Shown piece by piece: positions 5,883-8,969 of a stretch of 8,969 nucleotides of DNA; positions within the stretch are counted from its first letter, which is position 1; every line of letters starts with the position of its first letter. Both the position numbers and the translations under genes were made by a program. The notes under the pieces are model-generated. The model made no database searches. It worked only from the letters and a program-made list of their open reading frames with translations, and was not told where the DNA came from. The DNA is taken from positions 1 to 8,969 of the forward strand of contig CALFYN010001213.1 in NCBI GenBank assembly GCA_937952345.1. Direction: 5' to 3'. This DNA is from an uncultured Acidobacteriota bacterium. Its GTDB lineage: Bacteria; Acidobacteriota; Terriglobia; Bryobacterales; Bryobacteraceae.

Positions 5883-8801
5883 ATGTCAACCAACAACGCG
5901 AGTCTGCTCAACTCGGGTCTCTGCCCGCTGTTGCCGGAGGGGTTGCCCACCGGCATGCACTGCGAAGCGATCGATCGCTATCACATGGTCGCGGAGCACA
6001 GCCGCACGGTTTTCTGGGAAGTCGATGCTGCCGGGCTCTTCACACGTATCAGCCATGTTGCGCTCGCCGTATGGGGCTTTCATCCGTCCGAACTCATCGG
6101 CCAGGCGCATTTCTTCGATCTGCACCCAAGCAACGGTCGCGACACATTTCGCGATCTCGCCTTATCTGCTTTCCGGCGCAAAGATTCCTTCCGCGATTTT
6201 GAGAACCCCATTCAACGCAGAGACGGAGCCACAATCTGGGTTTCCACCACCGCTGTTCCCATTCTCGGGCCTGACGGGACTCTTCTCGGCTACCGTGGCT
6301 CGGATACGGATGTCACCGAGCGCCACACCGCAGAGGAGGCCCTCCTCCAGGAGCGCCGGCGTCTCGCCAACGTAATTGAGGGCACCAACGCCGGCATTTG
6401 GGATTGGAACATTGTCACCGGCGAGATTATCATCAACGAGCGCTGGGCACAAATCATCGGTTACTCGCTCCATGAACTACTGCCCCATACCATCGATATC
6501 TGGGTTCGCCTTGCACACCCGGACGACTTGCGGAAGTCCCAGGCCATGCTCGCCGATCACTTCGCAGGGAGAATCCCCTACTACGACCTCGAATGCAGAA
6601 TGCGCCACAAGGACGGCCACTGGATCTGGGTCCACGACCGCGGTCGCGTCACCGAGCGCGATCCCTCCGGCACTCCCAGGCGCGTGGCCGGAACCCATAC
6701 CGATATCACCGTCCGCAAACAGGCTGAGTTCGAACTCCTCGCCGGTAAAGCCCAATTGCAGGAGGCCATTGACATCTCCGAACTCGCTCAGGAGCGCCTC
6801 TGGCTCCACATGCAGGGCACCCCCCTTGCCTATGTGGAACTCGACACAAACGGCTTGGTTTCCTATTGGAACCCTGCTGCGGAGACCATGTTCGGCTTCA
6901 CACGAGACGAGGTGATCGGTCACCCCATCGATTTCATCCTGACTTCTGGATTCGATAGCTCAATGCTCCCCATGTTCATCCGGTCAATACAGAAGACGTT
7001 GACCACACAAATGTCCGCGGAACACAGCACCAAGGATGGTCGAATCATTACGTGCGAATGGTGCGCCACTCTTCTTGTCAACTCCTCGGGAGACAAAATC
7101 GGCGTCGCCTGCCTTGGTCAAGACATCACCGAACGACGTCTCCTCATGGGCCACCTACGCCGAGCTAAGGAAAAAGCCGAAGCCGCCGCCCGAGCCAAGA
7201 GCGAGTTCCTCTCAATGATGAGTCACGAGATTCGCACCCCGATGAATGGCATTATCGGCCTTTGCGGTCTTCTCCTCGATAGCCAGCTCGAACCTGAGCA
7301 ACGCGGCTACGCCAAGGGCATCCGCTCTTCCGCCGACGGATTGCTCTCCATCATCAACGACATCCTCGATTTCTCCAAGGTCGATGCCGGCAGGATCGAA
7401 ATCGAGTCTATCCCCTTCGACCTCCAATGCGCCGTCGAGGACGTCTTAGAACTCGCCTCGGTCAACTCCCAGGAGAAGGATCTTGAAGTGGCGCTTCGCT
7501 ATCCCCCAGATATTCCACGCGAGTACTGCGGCGATGTTGGCCGTATCCGCCAAGTCGTGCTCAATCTAGTCACCAACGCCGTGAAGTTCACTCCACGAGG
7601 TATGGTCCTTGTCGAAGTACAAGCCGTTCCGATCGATGACCATAGGGACGAAATTCGCATCGCCGTACACGATACCGGAGTCGGCATCTCACCAAACAAA
7701 TTTCACCTCCTGTTTTCTCAGTTCACGCAACTCGACTCCTCGGACGCGCGCCGATTCGGTGGCTCGGGTCTCGGTCTCGCGATCTCCCGCCGCCTCGCTC
7801 ACCTCATGGATGGCGATATCCAGGTGGTCAGCGACTCCGGTGAAGGTTCCACCTTCACCTTTCACCTTCCGCTGAGCCGGGCATGCGCACACCCAGCCCA
7901 TTTGTCGCCCAGCTTGGCTGGTGTTCGCGCACTCCTTGTCGATAGCCGCCAGGTCAGCCGTTTTATTCTGACCGAGCGTTGCGCTAGTTGGGGCATCGCG
8001 GTTGAGGAAGCCTGCTCCGGCGCTGAAGCGCTCGATCGCTTCAAGATAGCCGAAAAAAATGGGACGCCGTTCGCCGTCGTCATCATCGATCACACGCTGG
8101 CAGATATGGACGCCGGGCATCTCGCTTGCTCACTCCACGATAGCGGCGTCCCGGTGCCCATCGTGCTCCTCGCTCCGCAGGATGCCCAACGTTACAAAAA
8201 CGCGTTCGCTTCCGAGTTCTTCGCCTCAATCTCCCGGCCTGTTCGCAGCAGCGTTCTCTATGACACTCTGGCCCGCATCCTTGGCTGCCCTGCTTCCCCC
8301 CCTTTGCAGATCGGCTCACAGCCCACCGACTTGTTCCCATCAGTACGGGTGCTGTTGGTGGAAGACAATGCCATCAATCAGCGTATTGCGACCGCCCTTC
8401 TCAGAAAGCTCGGGGTTCACGTCGAGGTCGCCGGCAATGGCTGCGAAGCCCTCGAAATGGTGACCCGATTCCCGTTCGACCTCATTATCATGGACTGCCA
8501 GATGCCGGAAATGGACGGATTTCAGGCCACGCGGGAGATCCGACAACTCCCGGCCCCTGCCAGCAATACGCCCATTGTCGCCCTCACCGCCGGCGCCATG
8601 GAAGGCGACCGCAAGAAATGCTTTGCCGCCGGCATGAACGACTTTATGGCCAAGCCCATCCTTCCTGGGGCACTTGTTGGCATGCTCGCCAAGTGGACAC
8701 CATCATCTAGGAACGAGCCGGCGAGACTGCACGAACAGGCGGGTTCCAAGAAACCAGATCCGCAACACGGTCAGGCAACAAGTGAAAGCTTAAGAATTTA
8801 G
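5883..8801 (+). CDS. Soluble hybrid sensor histidine kinase: PAS-PAS-PAS-HisKA-HATPase_c-REC-REC
   Basis: The product is 972 residues, starting at the ATG that follows an in-frame stop at 5874; the ribosome binding site is weak. Three PAS domains lie at about 34-150, 160-285 (PAS_3 type, GIWDWNIVTGE... HWIWVHDRGR) and 304-420, each ending in a D.T-type linker (DTDVTER, HTDITVRKQ, GQDITERR). HisKA follows, with phospho-acceptor H448 in SHEIRTPMNG. The ATPase has the N box NLVTNAVKFT (561-570), G1 DTGVGIS (597-603), the F region and G2 GGSGLGLAI (626-634). The last receiver (about 821-935) is intact: E827/D828, phospho-acceptor D871, T902, K924. The first receiver (about 681-797) keeps D736 but has DS at 687-688, Ala at 764 where Thr/Ser is usual, and Arg785 for the invariant Lys. 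No TM helix or signal peptide is seen, so it senses a cytoplasmic cue. No HPt domain is present, so onward transfer from D871 would need a separate phosphotransferase. The C-terminal ~33 residues look disordered. Ligand and target are unknown. Confidence 0.95.
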   Translation: MSTNNASLLNSGLCPLLPEGLPTGMHCEAIDRYHMVAEHSRTVFWEVDAAGLFTRISHVALAVWGFHPSELIGQAHFFDLHPSNGRDTFRDLALSAFRRKDSFRDFENPIQRRDGATIWVSTTAVPILGPDGTLLGYRGSDTDVTERHTAEEALLQERRRLANVIEGTNAGIWDWNIVTGEIIINERWAQIIGYSLHELLPHTIDIWVRLAHPDDLRKSQAMLADHFAGRIPYYDLECRMRHKDGHWIWVHDRGRVTERDPSGTPRRVAGTHTDITVRKQAEFELLAGKAQLQEAIDISELAQERLWLHMQGTPLAYVELDTNGLVSYWNPAAETMFGFTRDEVIGHPIDFILTSGFDSSMLPMFIRSIQKTLTTQMSAEHSTKDGRIITCEWCATLLVNSSGDKIGVACLGQDITERRLLMGHLRRAKEKAEAAARAKSEFLSMMSHEIRTPMNGIIGLCGLLLDSQLEPEQRGYAKGIRSSADGLLSIINDILDFSKVDAGRIEIESIPFDLQCAVEDVLELASVNSQEKDLEVALRYPPDIPREYCGDVGRIRQVVLNLVTNAVKFTPRGMVLVEVQAVPIDDHRDEIRIAVHDTGVGISPNKFHLLFSQFTQLDSSDARRFGGSGLGLAISRRLAHLMDGDIQVVSDSGEGSTFTFHLPLSRACAHPAHLSPSLAGVRALLVDSRQVSRFILTERCASWGIAVEEACSGAEALDRFKIAEKNGTPFAVVIIDHTLADMDAGHLACSLHDSGVPVPIVLLAPQDAQRYKNAFASEFFASISRPVRSSVLYDTLARILGCPASPPLQIGSQPTDLFPSVRVLLVEDNAINQRIATALLRKLGVHVEVAGNGCEALEMVTRFPFDLIIMDCQMPEMDGFQATREIRQLPAPASNTPIVALTAGAMEGDRKKCFAAGMNDFMAKPILPGALVGMLAKWTPSSRNEPARLHEQAGSKKPDPQHGQATSESLRI

Positions 8802-8862
8802 TTTTTGGCAACAAGGGCTTAGTGACTGAGAAGAGCCAGCCGTCGTAGAGCCTAGGAATCTG

Positions 8863-8936
8863 TGGCTGGGAGGCAGGGATTCGAACCCCGATACGCAGAT
8901 CCAGAGTCTGCAGTCTTACCGTTAGACGACCTCCCA
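8863..8936 (-). tRNA. tRNA-Gln (anticodon CUG), CCA encoded
   Basis: Read on the minus strand, a full 74-base cloverleaf folds. The acceptor stem is TGGGAGG/CCTCCCA (8936-8930 with 8873-8867). A short D arm GTC...GAC surrounds AACGGTAA. The anticodon stem GCAGA/TCTGC holds the loop CTCTGGA, giving anticodon CUG for the codon CAG. The T arm is CGGGG-TTCGAAT-CCCTG. The discriminator is G73, followed by an encoded CCA at 8865-8863. The weak U1-A72 pair and G73 are known identity features of bacterial tRNA-Gln, which supports the assignment. It runs convergent to the kinase gene, whose stop is 61 bases from its 3' end. Confidence 0.95.
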
Positions 8937-8946
8937 ACAATCCCCT

Positions 8947-8955
8947 ATGATACCA
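8947..8955 (-). promoter_or_regulatory. Candidate extended -10 promoter of tRNA-Gln
   Basis: On the minus strand TGGTATCAT reads as TG-N-TATCAT, an extended -10 with five of six matches to TATAAT. A start about seven bases downstream would give a leader of only a few bases before mature tRNA position 1 at 8936. The -35 position falls at or beyond the window edge and cannot be judged. Confidence 0.45.
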
Positions 8956-8969
8956 GAGCAAATCGCGTT

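Noticed and set aside
2500..8801. Receptor and hybrid kinase as one functional operon
   Set aside because: They are co-directional, but the 92-base gap holds a hairpin and neither gene has motifs linking it to the other. Evidence is insufficient either way.
8785..8806. Intrinsic terminator after the kinase gene (TTTTT at 8802-8806)
   Set aside because: The preceding sequence can form only a weak AT-rich stem with a mismatch, so I do not call a terminator.
8774..8815. Direct repeat GGCAACAAG at 8774-8782 and 8807-8815
   Set aside because: It is only nine bases, flanks the kinase stop, and has no mobile-element hallmarks. Chance is the simplest explanation.
8802..8936. tRNA-Gln as an integration (att) site
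   Set aside because: No integrase gene and no duplicated tRNA 3' segment is present in the window.
8707..8961. 84-codon minus-strand frame at the right end
   Set aside because: It runs straight through the tRNA-Gln gene and into the kinase 3' end, so it is a chance frame.

Overview
The window most likely comes from an Acidobacteriota chromosome, probably a Bryobacterales/Solibacter-like soil lineage. This rests on family recognition, not a database search. The DNA is GC-rich. It carries a 1096-residue Oar-type TonB-dependent receptor (carboxypeptidase-like N-domain, plug, barrel and the 'QFRAEFFNFFNH' type C-terminal signature), which is greatly expanded in that group. It also carries a short 'WKEIAGHLKVS.RTAQTWERDRG' helix-turn-helix fused to a membrane anchor, another arrangement common there.

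Layout. (1) Positions 1-1037, minus strand: a secreted six-blade PD40/TolB-like beta-propeller followed by an Ig-like domain, cut by the left window edge. (2) Positions 1038-1187: a divergent intergenic region with a strong ribosome binding site for the minus gene, a perfect 7-bp hairpin, and an 8-bp motif repeated at exact 10-bp steps. (3) Positions 1188-2375, plus: a membrane-spanning one-component regulator with a cytoplasmic HTH, one TM helix and an extracytoplasmic propeller-like region with FG-GAP type calcium loops. (4) Positions 2376-2499: a pyrimidine-rich gap. (5) Positions 2500-5790, plus: the TonB-dependent receptor. (6) Positions 5791-5882: a gap with a GC-rich hairpin. (7) Positions 5883-8801, plus: a soluble hybrid histidine kinase (PAS-PAS-PAS-HisKA-HATPase-REC-REC) whose first receiver is degenerate. 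(8) Positions 8863-8936, minus: tRNA-Gln(CUG) with encoded CCA. I see no gene in 8802-8862.

How the parts may work together. The divergent pair (1)+(3) could form a small surface-sensing unit, in which the membrane regulator binds the phased repeats and controls the secreted propeller gene. This is inference. The receptor and the kinase are co-directional but separated by a hairpin, and nothing in the sequence shows they act together.

The most unusual feature at the larger scale is a switch in G/C strand bias at about position 2376. To the left the plus strand is G-rich whichever way the genes run; to the right it is C-rich, including in noncoding DNA. I found no insertion sequence, CRISPR array, integrase or clearly novel defence-type system. 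The best candidate for something under-described is the divergent regulator/propeller pair with its phased repeats.
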